Source: Thermoanaerobacterium sp. RBIITD
Lineage (GTDB): Bacteria; Bacillota; Thermoanaerobacteria; Thermoanaerobacterales; Thermoanaerobacteraceae
Reading direction: 5' to 3'
Assembly (NCBI RefSeq): GCF_900205865.1
Contig: NZ_LT906662.1
Coordinates: 3,113,411 to 3,177,410, forward strand
DNA: 64,000 bases
Positions within the stretch are counted from its first letter, which is position 1. The number at the start of each line of letters is the position of its first letter. Below, piece after piece: positions 8,410 to 17,409 of this stretch. The notes beneath the pieces are model-generated. The model saw nothing but the letters and a program-made list of their open reading frames with translations, searched no databases and was not told the DNA's origin. Position numbers and translations under genes: made by a program.

Positions 8410-8446
8410 GTGATGGACCATTTCATGAATCCATCACTATATTTTT
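8410..8446 (+). terminator. terminator between convergent nifS and HTH-TPR gene
   Basis: GTGATGGA (8410-8417) pairs with TCCATCAC (8430-8437), followed by TATATTTTTT. The stem spans the stop codon of the convergent regulator (8423-8425), so the two transcription units share this end. Confidence 0.75.
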
Positions 8447-9712
8447 TCTCCCGACTTTATTTATAAGTTGATTAGATTTTGCCTTATAAGAAATATCATT
8501 TGTTATGCAGTATAAATCATCATAAAGCATCAATAAATCGCCATAATAGTATTGTGTTAAAAAATACTTTTCACATTTTTTAAGTAAATTATAAGCATTA
8601 TCAAAGTCATTATGCAAATATTTTATATGGCCCATCATAAATTCATAATTGTGTTTACTCATTTCAGAGAGTTGGTGGACTTCTATCTCACTTGAAATCT
8701 CCATTACTTTGTCATAATTGCCGATATTGAAATATAATATCATTTCCTGAATGAAAAAGCTTAAGTATAGCTTATTATATTTCTTGTATTCATTTTTACA
8801 TCTATTGACTATTTCAAAAGCCTTATCAAAATTACCGCTATATCGTAGGGAATTTATATAGTTTAGATGACATCTTGCCGCATCAAATTCATTTTCATAA
8901 TACTTAAACAACAATATAGCCTTTTTAATATATTTAATAGACTTTTCATAATAACCCATGTTATAGCAAGCTATGTTTAAAGACATATAAATGTGCGGCA
9001 TAGCATTTATATATATTAGATTATCATGGGTATTCACAAAACTTTCCAGCAAGTTTATTACCTTTTGAAATTGATTTGTCTTTAGATAAAGATAAGCTAG
9101 ATTATTATGTATAACAAAACTGATGGAATAGTTTAAAGAGTCAAGTGCGTATAAATATTTCTTAGCAAGTTCTAGATAGTTTATCCCCTTTTCATAATTC
9201 CGATTTTTAAGCATTATTTTAAATAATATGTTTAAAGCATGACAAAAATTATCTATATTCTGCTTTTGAATATCTTCCTTTGATTTAAGAAATAAATTAA
9301 CATATCTTTTTAGATATTTTAAGGCATCATTATATAAACCTATGTTAAAAAAAGACGCACCAGCATAATAATATTTATTGAAATCTTGTGTCTTTGAAAA
9401 TTCATCATGATTGTACTCAATTAATTTTACTATTTCATAATAATTCTGGTTATTAAATAAATCACTGATGATGAATGATGAGCTATCATCATTTTCTATT
9501 AATTCATCGTATTTAATGTCATTAATAAAATAACTTAAAGGCACTTTAAGCTTTTCAGATATGTGAATAAGCTGTTCTAAAGAAGGTAGGGCTTTGTTAT
9601 TCTCAATCCTGCTTAAAACAACTCTGTTCATAAAATTATCGCACAATTGACTTTGAGAAATTTTCTTTTGAAGTCTCAAAGCCTTTATTTTAGTACCTAT
9701 ATAAAGATCCAC
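8423..9712 (-). CDS. XRE-family HTH regulator with TPR domain (RRNPP/Qsr type)
   Basis: 429 aa. I use GTG at 9712 (MDLYIGTKIKAL) because AAGGTGG precedes it; the longer frame up to 9769 would read through an operator-like palindrome. An N-terminal Cro/C1 helix-turn-helix covers about residues 4-65 (GTKIKALRLQKKISQSQL, then VVLSRIENNKALPS). The rest is a series of TPR-like helical pairs rich in Tyr and Asn. This is the layout of RRNPP receptors, which bind a short re-imported peptide in the TPR domain. A divergent gene for a short secreted peptide lies 270 bases away. The gene is more AT-rich than the core genes around it. Confidence 0.8.
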   Translation of the reverse strand: MDLYIGTKIKALRLQKKISQSQLCDNFMNRVVLSRIENNKALPSLEQLIHISEKLKVPLSYFINDIKYDELIENDDSSSFIISDLFNNQNYYEIVKLIEYNHDEFSKTQDFNKYYYAGASFFNIGLYNDALKYLKRYVNLFLKSKEDIQKQNIDNFCHALNILFKIMLKNRNYEKGINYLELAKKYLYALDSLNYSISFVIHNNLAYLYLKTNQFQKVINLLESFVNTHDNLIYINAMPHIYMSLNIACYNMGYYEKSIKYIKKAILLFKYYENEFDAARCHLNYINSLRYSGNFDKAFEIVNRCKNEYKKYNKLYLSFFIQEMILYFNIGNYDKVMEISSEIEVHQLSEMSKHNYEFMMGHIKYLHNDFDNAYNLLKKCEKYFLTQYYYGDLLMLYDDLYCITNDISYKAKSNQLINKVGRKNIVMDS

Positions 9713-9725
9713 CAATAACACCACC

Positions 9726-9744
9726 TTGTAACTATCAGTTACAA
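9726..9744. promoter_or_regulatory. perfect inverted repeat, candidate regulator operator
   Basis: TTGTAACT-ATC-AGTTACAA is a perfect 8-bp inverted repeat with a 3-base centre, just upstream of the regulator's GTG and touching its ribosome site. Its size suits an XRE dimer. It may serve autoregulation, or form a hairpin in the mRNA leader. Confidence 0.55.
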
Positions 9745-9981
9745 TTTTATGTTTTATGATTAATGGCATGTAAAAAAATAAGAAAAAACGTAAGTTAGGG
9801 GAATATATTACATTGGTGAAATATTACAATTATTTTTTAATATTATACTACTTTTACAAAAAAATATAAAGATATTATAATAAAATCTAGAAAAACTAGT
9901 TCACGTACTTTAACAGTATAAATAAAACAACTTCATACTCTGCAAAAACAAATATTATACCAATTTTATGAGGTGGGTAAA

Positions 9982-10140
9982 ATGAGAAAAATATTTCTAA
10001 TTATTTTGACAATGTTAATAATATTAACAAACACATTAATAATTCCTCATAAATATATGGCATTTAAGCAAATTCCACAAAAATATCTGGTAGCTGATGA
10101 AGCAGGACCAGGAGTACTTATTGAAAAAGCATTAGGATAA
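9982..10140 (+). CDS. 52-aa secreted peptide precursor, probable RRNPP signal peptide or RiPP precursor
   Basis: ATG 9982 follows GAGGTGGG (9970-9977). Residues 1-23 are a Lys/Arg start plus a hydrophobic stretch (MRKIFLIILTMLIIL...), like a secretion signal. The hydrophilic end includes YLVADEAGPGVLIEKALG. It has no Cys. Gene order (HTH-TPR regulator divergent, then this, then a radical SAM fragment) supports two readings: a pro-pheromone for the regulator, or the substrate of the radical SAM enzyme. I favour the pheromone because of the hydrophobic leader and lack of Cys. No family name is recognised. Confidence 0.6.
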   Translation: MRKIFLIILTMLIILTNTLIIPHKYMAFKQIPQKYLVADEAGPGVLIEKALG

Positions 10141-10182
10141 ATTGAAATCTAGTTAAATAGAGAGGAAATGAGGTTATAATTT

Positions 10183-10674
10183 ATGAAACCATCAAGATTT
10201 ACAATTGAACTTGATATTGATGGAGGTAAGTATTTATACAATTCGCTAAGTAATGCTTATGCGAAAGTTGATGAAGACCATTATGAAACATATTTAAAAA
10301 TTAAGAATAATAATCCGGATTATGATGAAAAAATGTCGATGGACTTATATAATGGTGGGTTTGTCATTAATGATAATGAAGATGAAATTGGATATATGAA
10401 CTTTTTCGAAAAAGTTATAAGATATGGAAGTAGTTCATTAGGCTTGACTATTGCCCCTATATTGCAATGTAATTTCAGATGCAAATATTGCTATGAAGCA
10501 CATGAAAATTCATTTATGTCTAATGATGTACAAAAATTATTAATTGAATTTGTTACTAAAAATATAAGTAGGTATAAAAATATTTCAGTCTCTTGGTATG
10601 GTGGTGAGCCATTATTAGCCTATCAGACCATTGTAAGCTTGTCTAAAGAATTGATAAATATGCATAGATATTAA
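10183..10674 (+). pseudogene. truncated radical SAM peptide-modifying enzyme
   Basis: 163 aa. Residues 1-75 look like the peptide-binding N-terminal region of SPASM-type peptide maturases. The CNFRCKYC iron-sulfur motif is at 96-103 and GGEP at 140-143. The frame then stops at 10672-10674, whereas full enzymes run past 400 aa with the rest of the barrel and a Cys-rich SPASM domain. I find no continuation in any frame before the next gene, so the 3' part was lost by deletion. It starts 42 bases after the small peptide gene. It is unlikely to be active. Confidence 0.7.
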
Positions 10675-10825
10675 TATCTAAAATAATATCGCATATTGTA
10701 TGGCAACTCAAAGATTAACTATTTTTTCAGGTACTCGAATAAATTCCGTATTTTTTTAAATTAATTTGTATTGAAATATTGATTAATAGTTTTTGAAACT
10801 AAAATTGAATAACGAGGTGAAATAT

Positions 10826-11644
10826 ATGTTTAAAAAACTTAATATTTTAATTTTTTTATACTTTATTTTTGAAATGGCTTTATATTTTTCTAAATTTATA
10901 ATGACATATTTGTTTGAAGGTATATACCATTTTTTTAATCTAAAAGATAATGATCCATTTCTTAGAATAAGTAGTAATTTAATTTATAATTATACTATAC
11001 AAATTCTTATGTTGTTTTTGGCGTTATATTTGCTAAAAAGGTTTAAATATACGAAATATATAAAGATATCTGTAAAGGCAATTATAAAACTAATTGCCTT
11101 TACAATATTACTATTTATATGTACTAAGTATGCACTAAGTATGTTCAGCAATAATTTTTTATGGACTGAGCTTAAATATGCTATTAAAGAATGGAGTAAA
11201 TTAGATTATATTGTCGCAATATTACAAGTAGCCTTATTTATGTTGGTTGCTTTAGCAGAAGAGTATTTATTTAGAATAATACTTTATTTAAAAATTCTTG
11301 AAATATCTAATTTTAAAAATAATACTCTAAAAACAATATTTAGTATAATATTAACAAATATATTATTTTCAATTGGACATCTTTCAATGCAAAATTATGA
11401 TTTTTATATGCTTTTACAAGTATTTATATCCGGTATTTACTTTAGTTATTTATTTTTAAGAACTAACAATATTTACTTAGCTTGCATAATGCATTTTAAT
11501 TACGATTTTCCGATTATGGCAATAGTCGATAAAAAATATTATTTCCAAATAGCTTCTTTAATAATTTCGGTTGTTTTAATAGAAGGATATTTTATCATTA
11601 AATATTATTATTTAAAATTATTTAATAAATGCGAACAGAGTTAA
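10826..11644 (+). CDS. CPBP-family intramembrane metalloprotease (copy 1)
   Basis: 272 aa with about seven or eight membrane segments. Start ATG 10826 follows CGAGGTG. The CPBP (Abi) motifs are present: EEYLFR at 145-150, FSIGH at 181-185 and HFNYD at 223-227. These give the two Glu, His and Asp/Asn needed for metal-dependent cleavage within membranes. CPBP proteins process prenylated or other peptides, and some give immunity to peptide bacteriocins. The next gene is a diverged copy with the same motif order. Beside a secreted-peptide gene, peptide maturation or immunity is the likely role, as an inference. Confidence 0.8.
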   Translation: MFKKLNILIFLYFIFEMALYFSKFIMTYLFEGIYHFFNLKDNDPFLRISSNLIYNYTIQILMLFLALYLLKRFKYTKYIKISVKAIIKLIAFTILLFICTKYALSMFSNNFLWTELKYAIKEWSKLDYIVAILQVALFMLVALAEEYLFRIILYLKILEISNFKNNTLKTIFSIILTNILFSIGHLSMQNYDFYMLLQVFISGIYFSYLFLRTNNIYLACIMHFNYDFPIMAIVDKKYYFQIASLIISVVLIEGYFIIKYYYLKLFNKCEQS

Positions 11645-11669
11645 ATTATTTTTGAACGGAAGATTTGAT

Positions 11670-12482
11670 ATGATAAAAGGAAAAGAATTACTGAAAATAA
11701 TTCTAATTATACTTGCTATTGTACTAGCATTATATCCAATTTTATATGGAATAGAAATTTTTATATTAAAAAGCAATAATCCAAATACAAAAACAATAGT
11801 GAATTATATTATACAGATTACATTATTAATCATTGCGATATATTTGTTAAAAAAATTTAATTTTATGAATTATGTAAAATTATCCTTAAAATCAATTCTT
11901 GAATTAACAGTTTATACCTTGTTATTACTGATATTAACAATACTATTATTAAATGTATTCCGGATAAGATATTATTTTATATGGAATACAGGGAAAAGCT
12001 ATGCAACATTAATTTTTCAAAATTTTTATTTTGTTTTTGTAGGGTTGGGCGAAGAATTATTATTTAGAGTAATTTTGTATTATAAAATTTTAGATACAAT
12101 TATACTAAAAAATAAAAAGCTTAGAATGATGATTGCTGTTATTATTACAAGTTTTTTATTTACAATTGCGCATATACCTGTATTAAGTGTTAAAAATATA
12201 GAAATATTTAGTACTTTAAATATTTTTATATGGGGTATATTTTTCAGTTATCTTTATTTAAGAACGAAGAACATATATATCGCAGCAATTGTACATTTCT
12301 TTACAGATGCTGGAATTATGATAGATTATACTGACGTATATTTTAGCAATATGCATTTAAACGTTGTTTTAACTACATTTATTTATATAATTACATCTGT
12401 TATAATAATTGAAATATACAATATTTGCAAACATTTTTACAATAAAAAAGTCTGCGGGAAAGAAAATTTCAATTTGAAATAA
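11670..12482 (+). CDS. CPBP-family intramembrane metalloprotease (copy 2)
   Basis: 270 aa, start ATG 11670 behind GGAAGA; the longer TTG start at 11652 lacks a ribosome site. Motifs: EELLFR at 128-133, FTIAH at 164-168 and HFFTD at 209-213. It shares hydrophobic layout and short identical pieces (YLRTKNIYIA versus FLRTNNIYLA) with copy 1, 25 bases upstream, so the two probably arose by tandem duplication followed by strong divergence. Likely substrate and role as for copy 1, but nothing fixes them. Confidence 0.78.
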   Translation: MIKGKELLKIILIILAIVLALYPILYGIEIFILKSNNPNTKTIVNYIIQITLLIIAIYLLKKFNFMNYVKLSLKSILELTVYTLLLLILTILLLNVFRIRYYFIWNTGKSYATLIFQNFYFVFVGLGEELLFRVILYYKILDTIILKNKKLRMMIAVIITSFLFTIAHIPVLSVKNIEIFSTLNIFIWGIFFSYLYLRTKNIYIAAIVHFFTDAGIMIDYTDVYFSNMHLNVVLTTFIYIITSVIIIEIYNICKHFYNKKVCGKENFNLK

Positions 12483-12741
12483 TCGCTTTTTGACTTATTA
12501 AAAATTTATTTAAATTATATGAAAGGAAAGACACGTTATTATCCATTATAGTATCTTATGAGGACGTAACATATATATTAATATTGATTATGAATTAGAG
12601 ATAGGTAATGAATTATTAACCAATTTGGCAATTGATACTTAATCTGCATAAAAAAACAAAAACGATACAGTTACAGCTTTAAAGGCATGTTTGACTTTTA
12701 AGATGCGTCAATTGATATAAATACTTACTGGAGGTAAATAG
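12483..12741 (+). other. gap before MFS pseudogene, possible decayed gene
   Basis: 259 AT-rich bases. One short open piece reads NIYINIDYELEIGNELLTNL before a stop at about 12640, which has a protein-like composition but no recognisable family. A good ribosome site (GGAGG) stands before 12742. No terminator is seen. Confidence 0.3.
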
Positions 12742-14029
12742 ATGAATCTCTCTATTTTTAAGAGAAAGAATTTTTTATTTCTTATTACTGGAAAATTTAT
12801 ATCTCTCCTTGGAAGTGAAATGCAAAATTTTGCATTGTCGTTGTACGTTTTAAAAATTACGGGATCTGCAACAAAATTTGCATCAGTATTGGCTATTACT
12901 TTAGTACCTCAAATAATATTTGGCAATATTGCAGGTGTCCTTGCCGACTGGTTTGATAGAAAAAAATTACTTATGATGTTAGATTTACTAAGCGCAGCAA
13001 TTGTTGCAATTTATGCTATCATTTTTAAAATGAATGGCGTTTTAACATTAACTCAAATTTATATTTTATCAGTTTTACTTTCGACTATTTCCTCAATGTT
13101 TAATCCTACAATAGGAGGGAGCAGTTATACCATCCATTGCAGAAGATGATGAATTAGCGGATGTTAATGGTATTAATACGATGTTTATGAATATAGCAAA
13201 TTTGATTTCACCTGTTATAGCTGGTGTTCTATTAGAAGTTTTTAATATATTCATAATATTGACAATTAATGCTATAAGTTTTCTTCTTTCATTTATGTGT
13301 GAGTCTATGTTAGAAATACAGAAAACAAATGATAAACCAGAAAAAATAAACCTAAATTCGTTTTTAAATGACTTCTTAACGGGTATTGATTTTATTAAAA
13401 GTAAAAGGCTAATTTTGAATATATTAATTATAGGAATAATTGTCAATTTCACATCAAATCCTATATTATCTGTAGGATTGACATTTATATCGAAACAAAT
13501 ATTAAAAATTACTGATTATCAATATGGAATTTTGCAATCTACATTTGCAATTTCTATGATCGCATCACCATTCATATCTAGTATAATTGCAAAAAAATAT
13601 AAATTAGGTAAAGTATTATTTTTAGATATATTTTCGGTTTCCATATTATATTTTTTAGTGTCATTTATAATTTCTCCTATCTATTTGCAGGGTTTTTCTT
13701 ACATTCTTAAACCATACATAAGCTTAATGATAATAATATTTTTTGTCGGATTAATTACATCCATTGGGAATATAGCTTTGACTACTATGTTGCAAATAGA
13801 AATACCTTTAAAATTGATGGGGAGAGTAATAGCGACGGTAAGTACTTGTTTAATGATAGTGACCCCATTAGGACAAATGATATTTGGGATTTTATTTGAC
13901 AAAATTCCCAGTTGGATAAATATCATTATATGTGCCTCTATAAATTTTGTTGTAATATTGTTTTTTAAAAATTATTTATTATATGGTGAGCAGGAACACT
14001 TTGTAACTACAAATGATGGAATAGAGTAA
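12742..14029 (+). pseudogene. frameshifted MFS efflux transporter (MFS_3-like)
   Basis: Two frames together encode one about 428-aa major facilitator protein: 12742-13149 (first five membrane segments, including the loop GVLADWFDRKK) and a second frame through 13181-14029. The break is a tandem GGAG-GGAG at 13114-13121; removing one GGAG restores a continuous reading (PTIGAVIPSIAEDDELADVNGINT). The type resembles macrolide or drug efflux proteins. It is either a recent 4-base duplication that killed the gene or a sequencing error. It is in the accessory island downstream of two CPBP genes. Confidence 0.8.
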
Positions 14030-14195
14030 TAAATTTTGTTTTTTGGTTTAGATATTAGATAAAATAAGATATGTTCAAAAGCAAATCATAAAAACGATAA
14101 AAGTGAAATTAAAATCTTTCTGAATATGACAAACTAATAAGGAGAATTCCTGTAATAAAATACAATTTAACAAAAAATATAAATGAGGTGTGTTT

Positions 14196-15437
14196 ATGTC
14201 AATAAAAATAGTAAATAAAATACCAAGATATATTTTACCATATCCAGTTATATATTTTTTCGTCAATTTTATAAATGGACTTACTATACCAATTATAGCA
14301 ATCTACTATAGATATGTGGGTTTGAATCTATTTCAAATAGGACTTGTATCTACAATTTTTGAATTAAGCATTTTTATTTTCGAAATTCCGACTGGATTTA
14401 TTGCAGATAAAATAGGTAGACGATTTTCAATATTATTATCTTTCTTGAGTTTTTCTGTTAGCGGAATTTTATATTTTTCAATTAGAAATATTATTGGCAT
14501 AATGTGTGCTTCAATCATGCAAGGTATTGGGTATACATTTATTTCCGGGTCATTACAGGCATGGGCTATAGACACGTTAAAACAAAATGGAGACGACTCA
14601 TATATAAAAAGTACTATTGTATCGGGAACGCAAAGTAGAAGATTAGGCTCTCTATTAGGTAGTGTTATGGGTGGCTATTTAGGTATAAAGAATATAAATA
14701 TATTATGGTTTTTGTACATATTTTTAGGATTTGCAGCAATGGTATATTCTTATATTTTTGTTAGAGAAAAGAGAGAAAAGTTTCTTGATAATGGGGAAAA
14801 GTTTAACATTAAAAATTTGCTTCATATAGATGAAATTAGTAAGGTATTTATAGAAAAAGATAAGGTTATTTTTATTACAGCTATTCTGTTATTTATTATT
14901 TCTATCATATACGAATTTTCATTGTCACCAGTGGATGAATATTGGACAATATTATTTTCTGAAAAATTGAAAATAAATACTTTTATTATTGGCTTGATTA
15001 CAGCTATTTCTAATATCGTTTTAATAGTATTAGTAACACCAATAGTGAATTATTTAAGCAAAAGATTAAAAGATATAACTGCTTTTTTAGCCGTGACTAT
15101 TTTAATCATATTCTCTTTAGTATTATTAGCATCAGTCAAAATGGTATTAAATTCTATATTAGTATTTATCTTGTTTAGATTATTCACAGGTGTTTATGAA
15201 CCAATCATGGATTATTATCTAAATAGATTACTAAATGATCAATATAGGGCAACTATGTTATCGGTGTATAGTATGGCTGGTTCTATAGGGGAAATATTAA
15301 GTGGCATTTCAATAGGTACTATTGCGGAAAATAGAGGTATTAGTATAGCCTTTTATGCGGGAGCCGTGAGCCTGTTATTTGAATTAATTTTGTTTTTTGC
15401 AATAAATAAGATACGCAAATACGAATATTCTGGTTAA
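14196..15437 (+). CDS. MFS transporter
   Basis: 413 aa, start ATG 14196 after GAGGTGTG. About twelve membrane segments. The MFS loop between segments 2 and 3 is seen as GFIADKIGRRFS (about 70), typical of drug or metabolite exporters. There is no sign of damage, unlike the MFS gene just before it, to which it is only distantly similar. As the last gene of the peptide island it may export a peptide or give resistance, but the substrate cannot be told. Confidence 0.8.
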   Translation: MSIKIVNKIPRYILPYPVIYFFVNFINGLTIPIIAIYYRYVGLNLFQIGLVSTIFELSIFIFEIPTGFIADKIGRRFSILLSFLSFSVSGILYFSIRNIIGIMCASIMQGIGYTFISGSLQAWAIDTLKQNGDDSYIKSTIVSGTQSRRLGSLLGSVMGGYLGIKNINILWFLYIFLGFAAMVYSYIFVREKREKFLDNGEKFNIKNLLHIDEISKVFIEKDKVIFITAILLFIISIIYEFSLSPVDEYWTILFSEKLKINTFIIGLITAISNIVLIVLVTPIVNYLSKRLKDITAFLAVTILIIFSLVLLASVKMVLNSILVFILFRLFTGVYEPIMDYYLNRLLNDQYRATMLSVYSMAGSIGEILSGISIGTIAENRGISIAFYAGAVSLLFELILFFAINKIRKYEYSG

Positions 15438-15474
15438 ATTGGTGGCGGATGTATTGTTTATCAAATAGTACCCC

Positions 15475-15503
15475 AAAATACACTTTATAAAGTGTATTTT
15501 TTT
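15475..15503 (+). terminator. intrinsic terminator closing the accessory island
   Basis: The palindrome AAAATACACTTT-AT-AAAGTGTATTTT (15475-15500) is followed by more T residues. It separates the MFS gene from the PRC-barrel gene. Confidence 0.85.
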
Positions 15504-15555
15504 ATCTTTATAGGGCAAAATTAATACAAGAAAGAAATTTGAAGGGGGTATTATT

Positions 15556-16071
15556 GTGATTTTTGTAAAAGATATTATAGGTATGCCAATAATATCCTCA
15601 GAAGATGATAAGATAATAGGTTCTGCCAAAAATGTGCTATATGGCGACTTAAAAGACAAAATAATAGGTGTACTCATAGAAGAAGGTGGAATACTAAAAT
15701 CGCCAAAGATGGTCGAAAATAAAAATATAATAAGTATAAATAAACAGGTATATATAGATAATAAAGACGCTATAAAAGATTTAGATGTGAAATCTATAAA
15801 TGATGTAGAAAATAGTAGCAACGACATAATAAATAAGGATGTTTACGATAATAAGGGCAACTATTGGGGAAAGATATATGACTTGATATTAGATGAAAAA
15901 AAGCGAATAATACTTTATGCTGAAATTAGCAAGGGATTTTCATCTGACCTATTTAAAGGGCTAAGAATTGTCAACATAGAGTGTATTGAAAAATTTGATG
16001 GAAAAATAATCATCAAAGATGGGGCAACGTTTTTTACGAGAGGTGGACTTAATAATCTGATTAAAGTTTAG
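15556..16071 (+). CDS. PRC-barrel domain protein
   Basis: 171 aa from GTG 15556, behind AAGGGGG. Two PRC-barrel-like repeats are visible: residues about 1-75 (IIGMPIISSEDDKIIGSAKN...) and about 90-165 (DVYDNKGNYWGKIYDLILD...). PRC barrels are small beta domains found in RimM and photosynthetic proteins; in clostridia this type is commonly found before alaS. Its exact role is unknown. The following small gene starts 16 bases downstream, so they are co-transcribed. Confidence 0.75.
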   Translation: MIFVKDIIGMPIISSEDDKIIGSAKNVLYGDLKDKIIGVLIEEGGILKSPKMVENKNIISINKQVYIDNKDAIKDLDVKSINDVENSSNDIINKDVYDNKGNYWGKIYDLILDEKKRIILYAEISKGFSSDLFKGLRIVNIECIEKFDGKIIIKDGATFFTRGGLNNLIKV

Positions 16072-16087
16072 AAATAGGAGGGTTAAA

Positions 16088-16234
16088 ATGGAAGACAAGG
16101 GCAAATATATAAAGGGCTTTTTAGCTGGTGCCGCGTTGACAGCATTTATTATACCGAAAATCAATTCGAAAAAGGCAATGCAAATGATTCAGACGGGTTT
16201 ATCCAAGATTGCTCATAAAGCAAATAAAATGTAA
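16088..16234 (+). CDS. 48-aa small membrane-associated protein
   Basis: ATG 16088 follows AGGAGG. The protein is basic with one hydrophobic stretch (KGFLAGAALTAFIIPKI, about 9-25) and a basic amphipathic end. It resembles the short YtxH-like proteins found between PRC-barrel and AI-2E permease genes, but it is too short to name. Codon use and spacing support a real gene. Its stop lies just inside the terminator hairpin that follows. Confidence 0.6.
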   Translation: MEDKGKYIKGFLAGAALTAFIIPKINSKKAMQMIQTGLSKIAHKANKM

Positions 16235-16257
16235 AAGGGCTTTTAGCCCTTTTATTT
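16233..16257 (+). terminator. intrinsic terminator
   Basis: AAAAGGGCT (16233-16241) pairs with AGCCCTTTT (16245-16253), loop TTT, then ATTT. It may reduce but not stop transcription into the permease gene, which has no clear promoter of its own. Confidence 0.8.
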
Positions 16258-16271
16258 AAAAGGTGTTTTAT

Positions 16272-17303
16272 ATGAGAATAAACAAAAAATATATTACATA
16301 TATCATAGCAATAATTATTGTAACTCTTTTTTTGTATTTTGCATTTAGAAATATAGATAAAATCAAAGAAATATTGTTCCCAATTTTTATTTCTATTTTG
16401 ATTGCATACCTTATAAATCCTTTTGTATCATTTTTTGAAGATAAAGGCATAAAAAGGGTGCAATCGATAGTAATTGTATATTTTTTGTTGTTATGTATTA
16501 TAGCATTAACTGTTTTATTTATATTTCCAATAATAACAAATGAAATGTCAAGTCTTTTTAAAATGCTTCCCGGATATATTAATGATCTAACATATAAAAT
16601 TAATAATATCAAAAATAATTATTTAGCATATCTGCCAAAAGAATTTAGCACTGTATTAGTAAAACGTACTAGTATGTTCAATAAAGAAATTGCATCTATG
16701 ATAGACGTATCAATACAAAGTATTATTTCACTGACGGGTCATATATTAAATTTGATATTAACACCTATCATTACATTTTATCTATTAAAGGATAAGGATA
16801 TATTAAAAAGTGAGATAAAAGAGATAATTCCTGAGAAGATGAGAGGCAGATTTTCAAAGATATTAAAAGATTTAGACAGTGTTATGAGTAAATACATAAG
16901 AGGTCAAATATACATTTCTATTGTTGTAACTATCCTGACATCAATAGGACTTATGATAATAAAAGTAAAATATTCAGTGTTGATAGGTATTTTAGCTGGA
17001 ATTTTAAATATAATACCATATTTTGGACCAATACTGGGATCTATTCCTGCCATTATGATGGGACTTATTGACTCTTTGTACAAAGGTGTTTGGGCATTTA
17101 TCATATTTTTCCTAGTACAGCAAATTGAAAGCGCATTTTTTGCGCCCAAAATCATGAGCGATAGCGTAGATCTGCATCCTATAACTGTAATAGTTGCACT
17201 TTTATTTGGAGAACAATTTTTTGGGATATGGGGGATGCTTTTGTCTGTTCCTGTTGTGGCTATGATAAAAGTTATATTAAAAGACGTTTTTATCGAGGTA
17301 TAA
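16272..17303 (+). CDS. AI-2E-family (UPF0118) transporter
   Basis: 343 aa, start ATG 16272 after AAAAGGTG. About eight membrane segments with the long hydrophilic region (about 95-150) between the third and fourth that marks the AI-2E/TqsA/PerM family. Conserved pieces include GILAGILNIIPYFGPILG near 240-257 and EQFFGIWGMLLSVPV near 318-332. Members have been linked to autoinducer export and Na+/H+ or Na+/Li+ antiport, so the cargo is uncertain. It lies before alaS, a common clostridial order. Confidence 0.85.
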   Translation: MRINKKYITYIIAIIIVTLFLYFAFRNIDKIKEILFPIFISILIAYLINPFVSFFEDKGIKRVQSIVIVYFLLLCIIALTVLFIFPIITNEMSSLFKMLPGYINDLTYKINNIKNNYLAYLPKEFSTVLVKRTSMFNKEIASMIDVSIQSIISLTGHILNLILTPIITFYLLKDKDILKSEIKEIIPEKMRGRFSKILKDLDSVMSKYIRGQIYISIVVTILTSIGLMIIKVKYSVLIGILAGILNIIPYFGPILGSIPAIMMGLIDSLYKGVWAFIIFFLVQQIESAFFAPKIMSDSVDLHPITVIVALLFGEQFFGIWGMLLSVPVVAMIKVILKDVFIEV

Positions 17304-17312
17304 TAGCAATTG

Positions 17313-17341
17313 TTGACTTTAATTAGGCTTTCTTGTAAAAT
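17313..17341 (+). promoter_or_regulatory. sigma-A promoter for alaS
   Basis: TTGACT (17313-17318), 17 bases, TAAAAT (17336-17341). Transcription would start near 17348, giving a leader of about 60 bases. Confidence 0.75.
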
Positions 17342-17366
17342 ATACATAAAAAGAGAAGGTATTTGC

Positions 17367-17388
17367 CGTCCCTTGCGGACGTTTTTTT
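17367..17388 (+). terminator. terminator-like hairpin inside the alaS leader
   Basis: CGTCC (17367-17371) pairs with GGACG (17377-17381), followed by seven T residues. It lies between the promoter and the alaS ribosome site, so it could attenuate alaS. The leader is too short for a T-box. Confidence 0.65.
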
Positions 17389-17409
17389 GTAAACTTAAGG
17401 AGGATATAT

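Noticed and set aside
9713-9769. Longer HTH-TPR regulator starting at 9769
   Set aside because: The added stretch contains a perfect palindrome and lacks a ribosome site, while GTG 9712 has AAGGTGG before it.
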